Assembly: GCF_009296185.1 (NCBI RefSeq)
Contig: NZ_WBJR01000005.1
Span: forward strand, 1 to 64,000
Source: Hydrogenovibrio sp. JE_KL2
Lineage (GTDB): Bacteria > Pseudomonadota > Gammaproteobacteria > Thiomicrospirales > Thiomicrospiraceae
DNA length: 64,000 nt
Direction: 5' to 3'
The notes under the pieces were generated by a model that had not been told where the DNA came from, made no database searches, and worked only from the letters and a program-made list of their open reading frames with translations. This document shows positions 36,934-45,904 of the stretch, piece after piece. Each line of letters opens with the position of its first letter. Within the stretch, counting starts at the first letter, position 1. The translations under genes and the position numbers were made by a program.

Positions 36934-38505
36934 TTATTGCCCTTCGTACCCCGGAATGTTTGATTTGATGACTTCATCAATTTGTTCAGGGTGTAGATAC
37001 TTTTTAGCATAATCCATATACACCTCTTGCTCCACAAAGAGATCAAACAGGTCGGGGTCAATGTGCCCTTCCAGTTTCAGGAAGCCAAGAATTTTTAAGC
37101 TTTCTGAAAGTTTTTTTGCCTTTTTATATGGGCGATCACCCGCGGATAAGGCTTCGAAAATATCGGCTATACCCATCATGCGAGCAGGAATGGAGAGTTG
37201 TTCTTTTGTCAGTTGGTTCGGGTAGCCTTTACCATCCATTCGTTCATGGTGACCGCCTGCGTATTCGGGGACATTTTTCAGCTCTTTCGGGAATGGCAGA
37301 ACACTCAGCATGGAAATCGACATGGCGGCATGGTCTTGCATTTTTTCTCGTTCGACGTCGGTCAGAGTGCCTTTCGGAATCGTCAAATTAATGAATTCAT
37401 CTTCCGAAATCAGAGGTAAGACCTCACCTTCCAATGAGACATAGGTTTCTTTGGATAAATTCTCAAGGAATAATTTGTCTTCCTCCGTTAAGAATTCCAT
37501 CGAATTAATTCGTGCGAGTTGTTTGAAAATCGCTTGATAGGCTTGTCTTTGGTAGCTCAACGCTTCAGGAGAGGTATCCTCCATCAAAAGAAGGTTCTGA
37601 TGAGCCTTAAGGTTAAGTCGGGTTCTAATCAGCTCGATTCGGTCATATTTGGTTTCAAGCTTGGTTGACTTGTCCATGATGTAATCTGGCGTCGTGAGTT
37701 TGCCGCAGTCATGGAGCCAAGCAGCGGTTTCCAGCTCAAACTGTTCCGAATCATTCATGTAAAAATTCTTGAATGGACCGTGGTTGGTCTTGTTTGCCGC
37801 TTCGGCAAGCATCATTGTAATGACGGGAACTCTTTGACAATGTTTACCCGTGTAAGGGGATTTTTTATCGATGGCGTCCGCGACCAGTTTTGTAAAAGAT
37901 TCAAATAGTTGTTTATGTTCTTCAATAAGTTGACGGTTAATCAAGGCAACGGAAGCTTGTGAGGCTAGTGACTTGGCGAGGCTTTCTGATTCGCTGGAAA
38001 AAGCGATAGAGTCGCCATTTTCATCCGTTGAATTGATTAGTTGTAGCACGCCGATGACTTCTTGGTCGGCATTCTTCAAAGGAACGGTCAGCATGGATTT
38101 TGTTCTGTAGTTGACGGTTTGGTCGAACTTCAAAGCACCGGAAAAATCGAACTCGTCAGCAAAGTAAATATCTTCGATGTTGACGGTTTCTCCTTTATTC
38201 GCAACATAGGATGCAATGGCCGAGAGGTTTTCTTTGCCGTCGCTTAGCTTGAGCGGTATTGCGGGAAAGGGGACCGGCGTTGGATGAGAGCCGCCCATGG
38301 CAATGTTTAGGCTAGTATTTTGCACGACGTCGAACGACAGTTGCGAGCCGTTAATAACACGATAGAAAGTTCCGCCGTCGGCGCCGGTAAGTTGCTGTGC
38401 GCTGGTTAAAATTTCAGATAACAGCGCCGCAATGTCGGTTTGAGCGGACAAAGCCATCCCGATACGGTTTAATTGGCTGATCTTGTCTAAAAGTGACGTG
38501 TCCAT
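36934..38505 (-). CDS. GAF-HD-GYP cyclic-di-GMP phosphodiesterase
   Basis: The 523-residue protein has an N-terminal GAF domain (about 15-200, ADGGTFYRV, STDENGDS) and a C-terminal HD-GYP domain. The metal-binding HD reads WLHDCGKLTTPDYIMDK (near 265-280) and the GYP motif reads HHERMDGKGYP (near 417), both intact, so c-di-GMP hydrolysis is expected. About 140 residues separate HD and GYP, more than in compact members, which suggests an inserted helical segment (EFLTEEDKLFLENLSKE region). No membrane segment is present. It is divergent from the MBL gene across a Fur-like site. Confidence 0.93.
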   Translation of the reverse strand: MDTSLLDKISQLNRIGMALSAQTDIAALLSEILTSAQQLTGADGGTFYRVINGSQLSFDVVQNTSLNIAMGGSHPTPVPFPAIPLKLSDGKENLSAIASYVANKGETVNIEDIYFADEFDFSGALKFDQTVNYRTKSMLTVPLKNADQEVIGVLQLINSTDENGDSIAFSSESESLAKSLASQASVALINRQLIEEHKQLFESFTKLVADAIDKKSPYTGKHCQRVPVITMMLAEAANKTNHGPFKNFYMNDSEQFELETAAWLHDCGKLTTPDYIMDKSTKLETKYDRIELIRTRLNLKAHQNLLLMEDTSPEALSYQRQAYQAIFKQLARINSMEFLTEEDKLFLENLSKETYVSLEGEVLPLISEDEFINLTIPKGTLTDVEREKMQDHAAMSISMLSVLPFPKELKNVPEYAGGHHERMDGKGYPNQLTKEQLSIPARMMGIADIFEALSAGDRPYKKAKKLSESLKILGFLKLEGHIDPDLFDLFVEQEVYMDYAKKYLHPEQIDEVIKSNIPGYEGQ

Positions 38506-38661
38506 GTTGAAGCTCTATTTGGTGCACCGATTAATATTTCTAATAGCAAGAAATAGCTGAAAATAAGTTTGTCACATTTGGTTGACTTTGTAAAATGAAA
38601 AGTCAGGATTTGCCTGTGAGGAAGGTGTTGTATTTATACCAAAAAGACGATAAATTATACG

Positions 38662-38676
38662 TGATAATCACTATCA
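38662..38676. promoter_or_regulatory. Fur-box-like palindrome
   Basis: TGATAAT-C-ACTATCA matches the 7-1-7 Fur recognition palindrome (TGATAAT-N-ATTATCA) with one mismatch. It lies in the 221-base divergent region, 51 bases before the MBL gene and 157 bases before the HD-GYP gene. Iron-dependent repression of either gene is inferred. Confidence 0.5.
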
Positions 38677-38726
38677 TTTATGTGGTGATTTTTCCATAAC
38701 GCACTAAATAGTGGATAATTATAAAA

Positions 38727-39503
38727 ATGAAATTAACAATACTAGGCGCTAGCGGAGGTATTTCCCCGGAGAGTGGTACGACATCGTTTTTGCTGGGAGA
38801 ATCTATTCTGATAGACGCGGGAACGGGTTCCAGCCGTTTAACCCATCAGCAGATGCACAATATCCGCTATGTATTGTTAACTCATAGCCATTTGGATCAT
38901 ATTTGTAATCTACCCTTCTTGCTGAACACGATCATTGGTGAGATGAAGCATACCGTAGAAGTGTTTGCGCTTCAGCACACAATTGATGCCCTAAAAAATC
39001 ATATTTTTAACGGTGTCATTTGGCCGGACTTTTCTAAGATTCCGTCAAAAGAAAAACCTGCGCTCAGATTTAAAACCATTGAGGTTGGAGATGCGTTAAA
39101 ACTTGATGGCTTGGATATTCAGGTTTTGCCCGCAGAGCATACCGTACCGACGGTTGGGTTTAGAGTTTCTGATCAGTCAGGAAGTTTTGCTTTCACCGGG
39201 GACTGTGCACGAAATGATTTGTTTTGGCAAGCGTTAAACCAGTATTCTCCAGTCGATTTACTGATTGTCGACGATCAGTATTTGGCCTGTGAAAGTGTCA
39301 TCAGTGAAGCTGCCAAACACTATTATCCGCAATCCCTGTCTGAAGATCTGGCAAAGCTTAATGGTCAGCCAAGACTCTATCTCACACACTTGCCGCCATT
39401 CAAAAAAGAGAAAGTGATGTCAGAAGCAGAAGCGATTTTGTCCGACTGGCAGCCTAAAGCGCTGACAGAAGGCATGGTGCTTGAGTTTCCGTTGCAGTCT
39501 TAG
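38727..39503 (+). CDS. Metallo-beta-lactamase-fold hydrolase, class II cyclic-nucleotide phosphodiesterase-like
   Basis: The 258-residue protein has the metal motif THSHLDH (HxHxDH) near residue 52, the further ligands in AEHTVPT and FTGDC, and a final TH near 220. The layout MKLTILGASGG... SFLLGESILIDAG and LTHSHLDHICNLPFLL resembles the class II cAMP phosphodiesterases (PDEase_II/CpdP type) more than RNases of this fold. Substrate assignment is not certain. It lacks a signal peptide, is monocistronic and lies behind a Fur-like site. Confidence 0.75.
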   Translation: MKLTILGASGGISPESGTTSFLLGESILIDAGTGSSRLTHQQMHNIRYVLLTHSHLDHICNLPFLLNTIIGEMKHTVEVFALQHTIDALKNHIFNGVIWPDFSKIPSKEKPALRFKTIEVGDALKLDGLDIQVLPAEHTVPTVGFRVSDQSGSFAFTGDCARNDLFWQALNQYSPVDLLIVDDQYLACESVISEAAKHYYPQSLSEDLAKLNGQPRLYLTHLPPFKKEKVMSEAEAILSDWQPKALTEGMVLEFPLQS

Positions 39504-39633
39504 GTTGCTCTAATTGACGTTAGAAGTTTTTTCGCTTTTCTCATTTTCATCATAAAAAATGTTTAGAATAAAGAGGGTTGTGGCATTTATGCCAAGCCAT
39601 TTTGATTGCATTTTGAAGAACTGGGTGATGGGT

Positions 39634-40383
39634 ATGTCGAAAAAGATTGGGTTAATCATTATCGGTGATGAAATCCTATCCGGCAAAAGACAAGATAAGC
39701 ATCTTAAACAAGCCAATGAGTTGTTGAAGCCGAGAGGTCTGGCGATTAGTTGGGTGAAGATAGTTGGCGATCATGCTGACTTTTTGGTGCAAACCTTAAA
39801 AGAGAGTTTTGCCACGGGAGATGTTGTCTTTTGCTTCGGTGGTATTGGTGCAACGCCAGATGACCGTACGCGGCAAAGTGCGGCGGCGGCATTAGGCTTG
39901 CCTTTAGAGCGCCACCCAGAGGCCGTCGCCGAAATTGAAGCACAGTTTGGTGCCGATGCCTACCCTCAACGCATTCACATGGGCGAGTACCCAAAGGGTT
40001 CCGCCATCATTCCCAATTTCTTTAACCGCGTTCCTGGATTTTCCATTAACGAACATTATTTTATGCCCGGTTTTCCGATGATGGCTCAACCCATGATGAG
40101 TTGGGTATTGAACACCTACTATACCGATTGGCAGCACGAGCCGAGAATTGAGCTTTCAATTCGCCTGATTGACGGTCAGGAGTCGGAATGGGTTGAGTTT
40201 ATGGAATCTTTTGAAGCGCGTTTTCCCGATCTAAGGTTGTTCAGTCTGCCGACGATTTCCGAGAATGGCAATCGTAGTATTGAAATGGGGGTTGAAGGCG
40301 TTAAGGCACTGGCGGTAGAAGGTCTTGAAGTGCTGAAAAAGGAAGCTGAACTTCGGAAACATCCGTTTGAAGTCATCGTATAG
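39634..40383 (+). CDS. Molybdopterin-binding (MoCF/CinA N-terminal) domain protein
   Basis: The 249-residue protein opens SKKIGLIIIGDEILSGKRQD, the start of MoCF_biosynth/CinA-type domains. It continues with FGGIGATPDDRTRQSAA, the pterin/nucleotide-binding loop, in the first 100 residues. The C-terminal CinA amidohydrolase domain is absent. Relatives are described only as competence/damage-inducible CinA-like or molybdopterin-binding proteins. ATG 39634 is preferred on the basis of the GGGTG six bases upstream and homologous start; the frame is open to 39559. It is not part of the moa cluster 10 kb away. Confidence 0.8.
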   Translation: MSKKIGLIIIGDEILSGKRQDKHLKQANELLKPRGLAISWVKIVGDHADFLVQTLKESFATGDVVFCFGGIGATPDDRTRQSAAAALGLPLERHPEAVAEIEAQFGADAYPQRIHMGEYPKGSAIIPNFFNRVPGFSINEHYFMPGFPMMAQPMMSWVLNTYYTDWQHEPRIELSIRLIDGQESEWVEFMESFEARFPDLRLFSLPTISENGNRSIEMGVEGVKALAVEGLEVLKKEAELRKHPFEVIV

Positions 40384-40427
40384 ATAGTTGATGGCAGTAT
40401 GAACTTACCCCTTTCGATATATATTTT

Positions 40428-41639
40428 GTGACAAACACTACCAGACAATTTGATGTCGTCATTATTGGCGCCGGCGCTTCAGGCTTAATGTGCGCAGCAC
40501 AAGCAGGTTACCGTGGTCGTTCTGTGTTGGTGCTTGACCATGCACCCAAGGCGGCTGCGAAGGTGCGTATTTCTGGTGGTGGCAAGTGCAATTTCACCAA
40601 TATCAACGCCTCACCAAACAACTATATTTGTGAAAACCCGCACTTTGTTAAAAGTGCATTGGCACGCTATAAACCACAAGATTTTATTGATTTAGTCGAT
40701 CGCCATGGCCTTGAGTATGAAGCTCGTGAATTGGGCAAATTGTTTTGTTTGCATCGTGCTGGAGACTTGATTCAGATTTTGCGAACGGAGTGTGATTGGG
40801 CAGGTGTAGAGCTTGAGCTCGGTGTTCAGGTTCAACAAATCTCGGCACTGTCTGATCAACAAGGGTATTTGGTTTTAACATCTAGTGGCGTGATTCAGTG
40901 CCAATCTTTGGTGGTGGCGACGGGAGCCTTGTCGTTCCCAAAGCTAAAAGCCACTGATTTGGGGTATAAGTTGGCGAAGCAATTCGGCTTGACCATCAAT
41001 GATACTCGTCCCGGGCTGGTTCCACTGGTTTTCGATAATAAGTGGCTAACTTTTTGTCAGCAGTTAAGTGGGGTGGCACTGGATGTTCGAGTGAGTGTGT
41101 TGTCTGCGGACAACAAAAGTAAAGCACCGAGCTTTGAAGAGGCGGTACTTTTTACGCATCAAGGGTTAAGCGGTCCGGGTATTTTGCAGATTTCCAACTA
41201 TTGGCAGCCCGGTCAGGGCATTGAAATCAACCTTCTGCCAAAGCTGAATGTATTTGATGAATTGGTCGCTTTGAAAGAACAAAACCTGCATTTTCATAAA
41301 TGGCTCAATCGGTTTTGGCCGAAAAAATTCACTCAAGCTTGGTTGAGCCACTTTCCTATGCCTGAACGTTTGGCTGAAGTTTCACATGAAACCTTGAAGA
41401 ATTATGCCCATCTTTTAACGCACTGGGCGTTGTATCCTGCCGACACTGCCGGCTACGATAAGGCTGAAGTGACGCTGGGTGGCGTAAACGTTGATGGCAT
41501 TCATTCTAAAGATTGCCAAGTTAAGCATCAGCCCGGGTTGTATTTTATCGGGGAAGTCTTGGATGTGACCGGGCAATTGGGGGGCTATAACTTCCAATGG
41601 GCATGGTCATCAGGATTTGCCGCCGCGCAGACGGTATAA
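40428..41639 (+). CDS. HI0933-family flavoprotein (NAD(P)/FAD oxidoreductase)
   Basis: The 403-residue protein has an N-terminal dinucleotide fold (VVIIGAGASGLMCAAQAGYRG) and the family block RISGGGKCNFTN near 60. It also has VVATGALSFPKLKATDLGY and a C-terminal FIGEVLDVTGQLGGYNFQWAWSSG (each quoted in part). This matches the BaiN/HI0933 family of flavoproteins; the physiological substrate is unknown. The start is GTG 40428 with no strong ribosome binding site. It is followed 29 bases later by the hypothetical gene at 41669. Confidence 0.9.
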   Translation: MTNTTRQFDVVIIGAGASGLMCAAQAGYRGRSVLVLDHAPKAAAKVRISGGGKCNFTNINASPNNYICENPHFVKSALARYKPQDFIDLVDRHGLEYEARELGKLFCLHRAGDLIQILRTECDWAGVELELGVQVQQISALSDQQGYLVLTSSGVIQCQSLVVATGALSFPKLKATDLGYKLAKQFGLTINDTRPGLVPLVFDNKWLTFCQQLSGVALDVRVSVLSADNKSKAPSFEEAVLFTHQGLSGPGILQISNYWQPGQGIEINLLPKLNVFDELVALKEQNLHFHKWLNRFWPKKFTQAWLSHFPMPERLAEVSHETLKNYAHLLTHWALYPADTAGYDKAEVTLGGVNVDGIHSKDCQVKHQPGLYFIGEVLDVTGQLGGYNFQWAWSSGFAAAQTV

Positions 41640-41668
41640 TGGTGTGAAACCAATGAAAGAAGAGATAG

Positions 41669-42121
41669 ATGATGAATCTTTTAAATCTTGATATTCAAAG
41701 CAGAGAGCCTTTTGCCAAAATTGTTCAGACGTTGATTCAAAAGCATCGGCTGGATCCGAATGAAATTTTCATGAATGTGCTGGAAAGCCAAGAAGCACCG
41801 GAAATGAATTATTGGATGACTAAGGTGCTGGTGCAGGAGCACTTTGTGTCGCCCCAGCAAGAAGTTGCCAGAGATGCAGAAGGTGAGCCCGTCAAGCCTT
41901 TGCAGGCTGCTTGCTTGTTGCAGAATCTCGGTATGGTTGCCGCATTATTGGAAATGAATGCTTTCCAAGGGGGCGTCACGGACAAAGATATTCAGCTGGC
42001 TGCGCGCATTGCTTCCAAACAAGAAGATCAAGCGTTGCTAGGGGTGATTATGCGCTATGCGCAAGAGGTGGGGAATCTTGAAACCTTTATGCGAGAACTT
42101 CAAGGCGCGCAATTGCAATAA
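41669..42121 (+). CDS. Hypothetical protein, 150 aa
   Basis: I do not recognise a family. The protein is soluble, acidic and helical (FAKIVQTLIQKHRLDPNEIF, LLQNLGMVAALLEMNAFQ), with no membrane segment, signal peptide or cysteine pair motif. It probably shares a transcript with the flavoprotein gene. AGAAGAG precedes the paired ATG ATG start. Its TAA stop overlaps the first base of a reverse dispersed-repeat copy, so the repeat begins exactly at the gene end. Confidence 0.7.
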   Translation: MMNLLNLDIQSREPFAKIVQTLIQKHRLDPNEIFMNVLESQEAPEMNYWMTKVLVQEHFVSPQQEVARDAEGEPVKPLQAACLLQNLGMVAALLEMNAFQGGVTDKDIQLAARIASKQEDQALLGVIMRYAQEVGNLETFMRELQGAQLQ

Positions 42122-42140
42122 AATCTACCAGGTTGGGGGT
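42120..42140 (-). repeat. Dispersed 19-mer repeat, left arm of inverted pair
   Basis: This is a full reverse copy, T variant. The stop codon TAA of the preceding gene shares its last two bases with the repeat. Confidence 0.92.
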
Positions 42141-42170
42141 GAGATGATGCCCCCCAACCTGGTAGATTTT
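42120..42170. terminator. Bidirectional terminator made of an inverted pair of the dispersed repeat
   Basis: The reverse copy at 42120-42139 and forward copy at 42151-42170 form a perfect 20-base stem with an 11-base loop. AAAA/TTTT ends give short T runs beyond each base of the stem. It exactly fills the gap between two convergent genes whose stop codons touch the stem. Confidence 0.78.
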
Positions 42171-42171
42171 T
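42150..42171 (+). repeat. Dispersed 19-mer repeat, right arm of inverted pair
   Basis: This is a full forward copy, T variant, with six leading C. The mtnN stop codon (complement of 42170-42172) overlaps its end. Confidence 0.92.
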
Positions 42172-42865
42172 AGTGAATTTCCTTTAGCATTTCGAGAATC
42201 AGTTTGGCGGAATGCGTCGCGGCTTTGTCCAGATATTGTTCAAAGGTCACCGCATTTTCTTTACCGGCAATGTCTGATAGTGAGCGGATAATCACAAAAG
42301 GTACCTCAAATGCATGGCAGGTTTGCGCAATGGCTGCCGCTTCCATCTCGCATGCAATCATGTCTGGAAATGCAGCGCGTGTCTTTTCGACGTCTTCAGG
42401 GTGATGCATGAAGCGATCCCCTGTAGCAATCAGACCATGCATATGTGAGACCTCTCCAAGGGTTTCAATGCTGTTTTTCGCAATTTCTACCAGGTTGGGT
42501 GCAGGTAAGAAGCAAGCCGGAGAACCGGGAACTTGCCCAAGTTCGTAACCAAAAGGGGTGACATCAACATCATGGTGGCACACCGCCTGACTGATAACGA
42601 TATCGCCCACGTTCAAATCGGCATGAAACCCGCCGGCTGATCCGGTGTTGATAACGTAATTGGGCTCATAGAGCTTGATGAGCAGAGCTGTGCCAATAGC
42701 GGCATTGACTTTTCCGATACCGGATTTCAAAAGAATAACTTCTTTGCTGTCAATTTGACCAAGCGAGTACTCGAACCCACCATGAGACTCCGTGGTCAGG
42801 TTTTGGATTTTAGAGCGAAGCAAGCTCACTTCTTGCTCCATGGCACCAATGATTGCGATTTTCAT
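42170..42865 (-). CDS. mtnN: 5'-methylthioadenosine/S-adenosylhomocysteine nucleosidase
   Basis: This enzyme cleaves adenine from MTA and SAH and supplies S-ribosylhomocysteine to LuxS. The 231-residue protein opens MKIAIIGAMEQEVSLLRSKI with the general-acid glutamate in AMEQE. GSAGGFH, the substrate glutamates in CEMEAAAIAQTC and the aspartate in SLSDIAGKEN are present. luxS lies 24 bases upstream on the same strand, so they form a SAH-recycling unit. A 14-base partial dispersed repeat at 42486-42499 lies inside. Confidence 0.96.
   Translation of the reverse strand: MKIAIIGAMEQEVSLLRSKIQNLTTESHGGFEYSLGQIDSKEVILLKSGIGKVNAAIGTALLIKLYEPNYVINTGSAGGFHADLNVGDIVISQAVCHHDVDVTPFGYELGQVPGSPACFLPAPNLVEIAKNSIETLGEVSHMHGLIATGDRFMHHPEDVEKTRAAFPDMIACEMEAAAIAQTCHAFEVPFVIIRSLSDIAGKENAVTFEQYLDKAATHSAKLILEMLKEIH
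42486..42499 (-). repeat. Partial dispersed repeat inside mtnN
   Basis: TCTACCAGGTTGGG matches 14 consecutive bases of the reverse T-variant word. It is read PNLVEI in the mtnN frame. It could be a decayed copy or a chance match; 14 bases is well above expectation but below the full copies. Confidence 0.45.
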
Positions 42866-42889
42866 ACCAATATTCCGTTTTGCGTCAAT

Positions 42890-43411
42890 TTAAAGTTCGT
42901 TGCCCAGCGATTTAAGGACTTCTTCACTTAAGGCGATGTCTTCGTTTTTGTTGACGCCAATACCGTGGTCAATCACCATCTGCGCGATTTCTTTCGCTTC
43001 TTCCAATGAATGCATCATGTAAGTACCGCATTGGTATTCATTCAATTCAGGGATGTCTTCCATGCGCTCAACTTTCAAAACATCTTTCATGGCTTCCAGC
43101 CAAGCCTTGGCAACACGATCTTCCGATGGCGTGCCAATCAAGCTCATGTAAAAACCTGTGCGGCATCCCATAGGAGAGACGTCGATGATTTCAACGCCAT
43201 CGCCATTCAAGTGGGCACGGATAAAACCTGCAAACAAATGCTCAAGGGTATGAATACCTTTTTCGCCCATCATGGATTCATTTGGCTTGTTGAATCTCAA
43301 GTCAAACACAGTAATGGTATCTCCACCAGGTGTTTTCATGGTTTTTGCAACGCGTACGGCAGGGGCGTTCATGATTTTATGGTCTACGGTAAAACTGTCA
43401 AGTAATGGCAT
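42890..43411 (-). CDS. luxS: S-ribosylhomocysteine lyase
   Basis: LuxS splits S-ribosylhomocysteine to homocysteine and the autoinducer-2 precursor DPD. The 173-residue protein shows the metal-binding HTLEH near 57 and the catalytic cysteine in [10 protein letters not shown] near 83, with a third metal ligand in the later Cys region ([10 protein letters not shown]). With mtnN directly downstream it forms the activated methyl cycle branch; whether AI-2 is used as a signal cannot be told. Confidence 0.97.
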   Translation of the reverse strand: MPLLDSFTVDHKIMNAPAVRVAKTMKTPGGDTITVFDLRFNKPNESMMGEKGIHTLEHLFAGFIRAHLNGDGVEIIDVSPMGCRTGFYMSLIGTPSEDRVAKAWLEAMKDVLKVERMEDIPELNEYQCGTYMMHSLEEAKEIAQMVIDHGIGVNKNEDIALSEEVLKSLGNEL

Positions 43412-43423
43412 ATGGACTCCTAT

Positions 43424-44281
43424 TTAGGGTGTAGTATTAGAGGCGGTATCTTCCGCAATCGTGTATTGGTTAAATCTGGTGAGTTTATTGTAACGAATCA
43501 TGTGTTGCAATGCTTTGACATAAACTTCTTTTCGGGCGGAATAATTAACCAGCCCTTCAGCCATCTCTATGGCAGATGGAATATGACCGCTGTTTCTTGC
43601 TTGGTAACGAATTTGACGAAGCTGTTGGTAGCTGGCATGGGTGTTGAGGTTTCTCAGGTAATCCTGAATAGAGAAAAACGGGTGATTGAATTTTTTGACT
43701 TCATGGCTGGCGTCTTCATCCCTTTGGCGAGGAATAATGCCGCACCCTGCTTGATAGCACCACTGCCCGAAATAATTATTGCCCGCTTTAGCAAAGCGTG
43801 AAGTTCCCCAAGCGGTTTCATTGGCCGCTTGCGCCAGGGCAAGAGCGATGGGTACCATATCCACACGTTTTTCCAGCGTTAGGCGATCTTTGGGTTTGCT
43901 AGGGTCAAAGTCGGTCAGTTTGTAACGTTCCGCCAGCTTTTCCAACCACTGCTGTTCTGCTGTTGTCAGTGAACTGGTCTTGTTAAGCAGAGAGAGCAGA
44001 TGCTTTCTATCTTCCAATATTTGTTGGTTGGCATAATAAATCAGCGGTGTCATGAAGTTGAAGAAAGCTTGTTTGCGCTTTGCACCTGCTGGAATCTTGG
44101 TGAAATCAGGCGCGGGTGCGAGAATTTCAGATGCAATCGACTTTTTGTCAAACGATTTCAATGGCGGTAGCTGAGGAATAGGATTGGCTGTTTGTTCGTC
44201 ATTGGATGTCGGCTCGGTTTGTGAGCAACTAAACAAGCTCGAGAAAGCGACGATAAGACCTAAAAACTTAATAAATTTCAT
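43424..44281 (-). CDS. Bax-like glucosaminidase-domain lipoprotein
   Basis: A short signal peptide MKFIKFLGLIVAFSSLFSC ends in a lipobox cysteine, giving an envelope lipoprotein of 285 residues. The C-terminal half is a mannosyl-glycoprotein endo-beta-N-acetylglucosaminidase-like domain (LAQAANETAWGTSRFAKAGN, NYFGQWCYQAGCG, with the presumed catalytic Glu in NETAWG). Relatives include E. coli Bax; peptidoglycan cleavage is likely. The frame is open to 44326 but ATG 44281 gives a proper signal peptide and GAAAG upstream. It sits 12 bases from luxS. Confidence 0.87.
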   Translation of the reverse strand: MKFIKFLGLIVAFSSLFSCSQTEPTSNDEQTANPIPQLPPLKSFDKKSIASEILAPAPDFTKIPAGAKRKQAFFNFMTPLIYYANQQILEDRKHLLSLLNKTSSLTTAEQQWLEKLAERYKLTDFDPSKPKDRLTLEKRVDMVPIALALAQAANETAWGTSRFAKAGNNYFGQWCYQAGCGIIPRQRDEDASHEVKKFNHPFFSIQDYLRNLNTHASYQQLRQIRYQARNSGHIPSAIEMAEGLVNYSARKEVYVKALQHMIRYNKLTRFNQYTIAEDTASNTTP

Positions 44282-44360
44282 CTTTCTATTATAGATTAAC
44301 TTAAGATATAAGTCATTTAAGACCAACTAAGTAGGCAACTCATTCGCACAGGAGTTATGC

Positions 44361-45317
44361 ATGTCGCTGGAAACGATTTTGTATCCCCATATCGAACCTT
44401 ATGTACAACATAGTCTTCAAGTAGATCAAACCCATACTTTGTATGTGGAAGAATGCGGCAATCCCGAGGGCATTCCAGTGTTGTTTGTGCATGGGGGACC
44501 CGGGGGTGGCTATAGTCCAACCCATCGACGTTTTTTTAACTCGGAAGGTTATCGTATTGTGTTGTTCGATCAACGAGGCTGCGGGAAGTCACGTCCACAC
44601 GCTTGTTTGACCAACAACACGACTGCGCACTTGATTGAAGACATTGAAAAAATTCGGCGTCATTTGAATATCGAGCAATGGGTGCTTTTTGGGGGATCTT
44701 GGGGGGCAACACTTAGTTTGCTTTACGCTCAGGCTTATCCCGAGCGGGTTTTGGGGATGGTTTTACGAGGGATTTTTTTGTGTCGCAATGAGGATGTCCA
44801 GTGGTTTTACCAGCAGGGCGCGGATCGCTTTTTTCCGGATTATTGGCAGGATTTTATCGCACCGGTGGCGGAAGAAGATCGCCATGACATGGTTTCCGCT
44901 TATTATGATTTGCTGACCAGTGGAGATGAAGTAGCTCGTATGCGGGCGGCTGAAGCTTGGTCTGTCTGGGAAGGAAGGACCTCCACCTTGCAACCGGATG
45001 AAGACTTGGTTGCGCACTTTGGTAGTCCTTATCACGCGTTGGCAATGGCACGCATCGAGTGTCATTATTTCAAAAACCATTCCTTTATCGAACCCAATCA
45101 AATTTTGGACAATGCGCACTATATTGAGCAGATTCCGACAACCATTATTCATGGTCATTACGACATGGTTTGCCCAGTCAATCAGGCTTATGCGTTAGCT
45201 TCCAAACTGCCGAAGGCAACACTGAAAATTTGTCATCATTCGGGGCATTCAGCAATGGAGCTGGAAATTGCGCAACACTTGGTGCAGGCGACAGACGATA
45301 TGCTGAATCAGGTTTGA
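44361..45317 (+). CDS. pip: Proline iminopeptidase
   Basis: This is an alpha/beta hydrolase that removes N-terminal proline from peptides. The 318-residue length matches family S33. The oxyanion motif VHGGPGGGYSP, the nucleophile elbow GGSWGATLS, the acid in HGHYDMVCP and the histidine in HHSGHSAME form the triad, in order. It is followed 16 bases later by dtd, which also handles amino-acid quality control. Confidence 0.96.
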   Translation: MSLETILYPHIEPYVQHSLQVDQTHTLYVEECGNPEGIPVLFVHGGPGGGYSPTHRRFFNSEGYRIVLFDQRGCGKSRPHACLTNNTTAHLIEDIEKIRRHLNIEQWVLFGGSWGATLSLLYAQAYPERVLGMVLRGIFLCRNEDVQWFYQQGADRFFPDYWQDFIAPVAEEDRHDMVSAYYDLLTSGDEVARMRAAEAWSVWEGRTSTLQPDEDLVAHFGSPYHALAMARIECHYFKNHSFIEPNQILDNAHYIEQIPTTIIHGHYDMVCPVNQAYALASKLPKATLKICHHSGHSAMELEIAQHLVQATDDMLNQV

Positions 45318-45333
45318 TGAGGAGGTTGAGCAC

Positions 45334-45771
45334 GTGATTTGCATTTTACAAAGAGTGTCGGAAGCTAGCGTGAAGGTGGAAGGGGAAATCGTGGGAAAAA
45401 TCGGACAAGGACTGATGGTGTTGTGCGGTTTTCAACCAGAAGATGACTCACAATCTCTGGAGAAAATGGCAAATAAACTCCTTAAGTTTCGGGTGTTTTC
45501 TGACGATGAAGACAAGATGAATTTGAATATTCAGCAAATCAATGGCCAATTTCTGTTGGTACCTCAGTTCACTTTAGCGGCCGATACCGCTAAGGGCAAT
45601 CGTCCAAGTTTTCACACCAGCGCACCACCGGATACCGCAAAACAGCTTTTTGAGGAGTTTGTCGCATTGATGAATGCGGTTTATCAAGACTGCCAGACAG
45701 GGGTTTTCGGTGCGGATATGAAGGTGAGTCTGATCAACGATGGCCCGGTCACTTTCCAGCTAACGACTTAG
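45334..45771 (+). CDS. dtd: D-aminoacyl-tRNA deacylase
   Basis: Dtd removes D-amino acids wrongly loaded on tRNA. The 145-residue protein carries the family motifs SQ/PQFTLAADTAKGNRPSF and NDGPVTFQ, the latter holding the Gly-cisPro pair that reads chirality. The start is GTG 45334 after GAGGAGG, a strong ribosome binding site. It is probably in one transcript with pip. Confidence 0.96.
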   Translation: MICILQRVSEASVKVEGEIVGKIGQGLMVLCGFQPEDDSQSLEKMANKLLKFRVFSDDEDKMNLNIQQINGQFLLVPQFTLAADTAKGNRPSFHTSAPPDTAKQLFEEFVALMNAVYQDCQTGVFGADMKVSLINDGPVTFQLTT

Positions 45772-45790
45772 GATAAAACGGCTCAATACA

Positions 45791-45816
45791 AAACTTATCA
45801 ATGGATATAAGTTTTT
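45791..45816 (+). terminator. Possible AT-rich terminator after dtd
   Basis: AAACTTAT and ATAAGTTT (8-base stem, 8-base loop) are followed by a T run. The low GC content makes it weak. Confidence 0.35.
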
Positions 45817-45904
45817 CTTACCGATACCTAGGGCTGTGAGCGTTTTATTTTGTCGTAAAACCCGTTAAACTGTATGCTTAATTTTCCTGCATTTGGAGCC
45901 TAGG

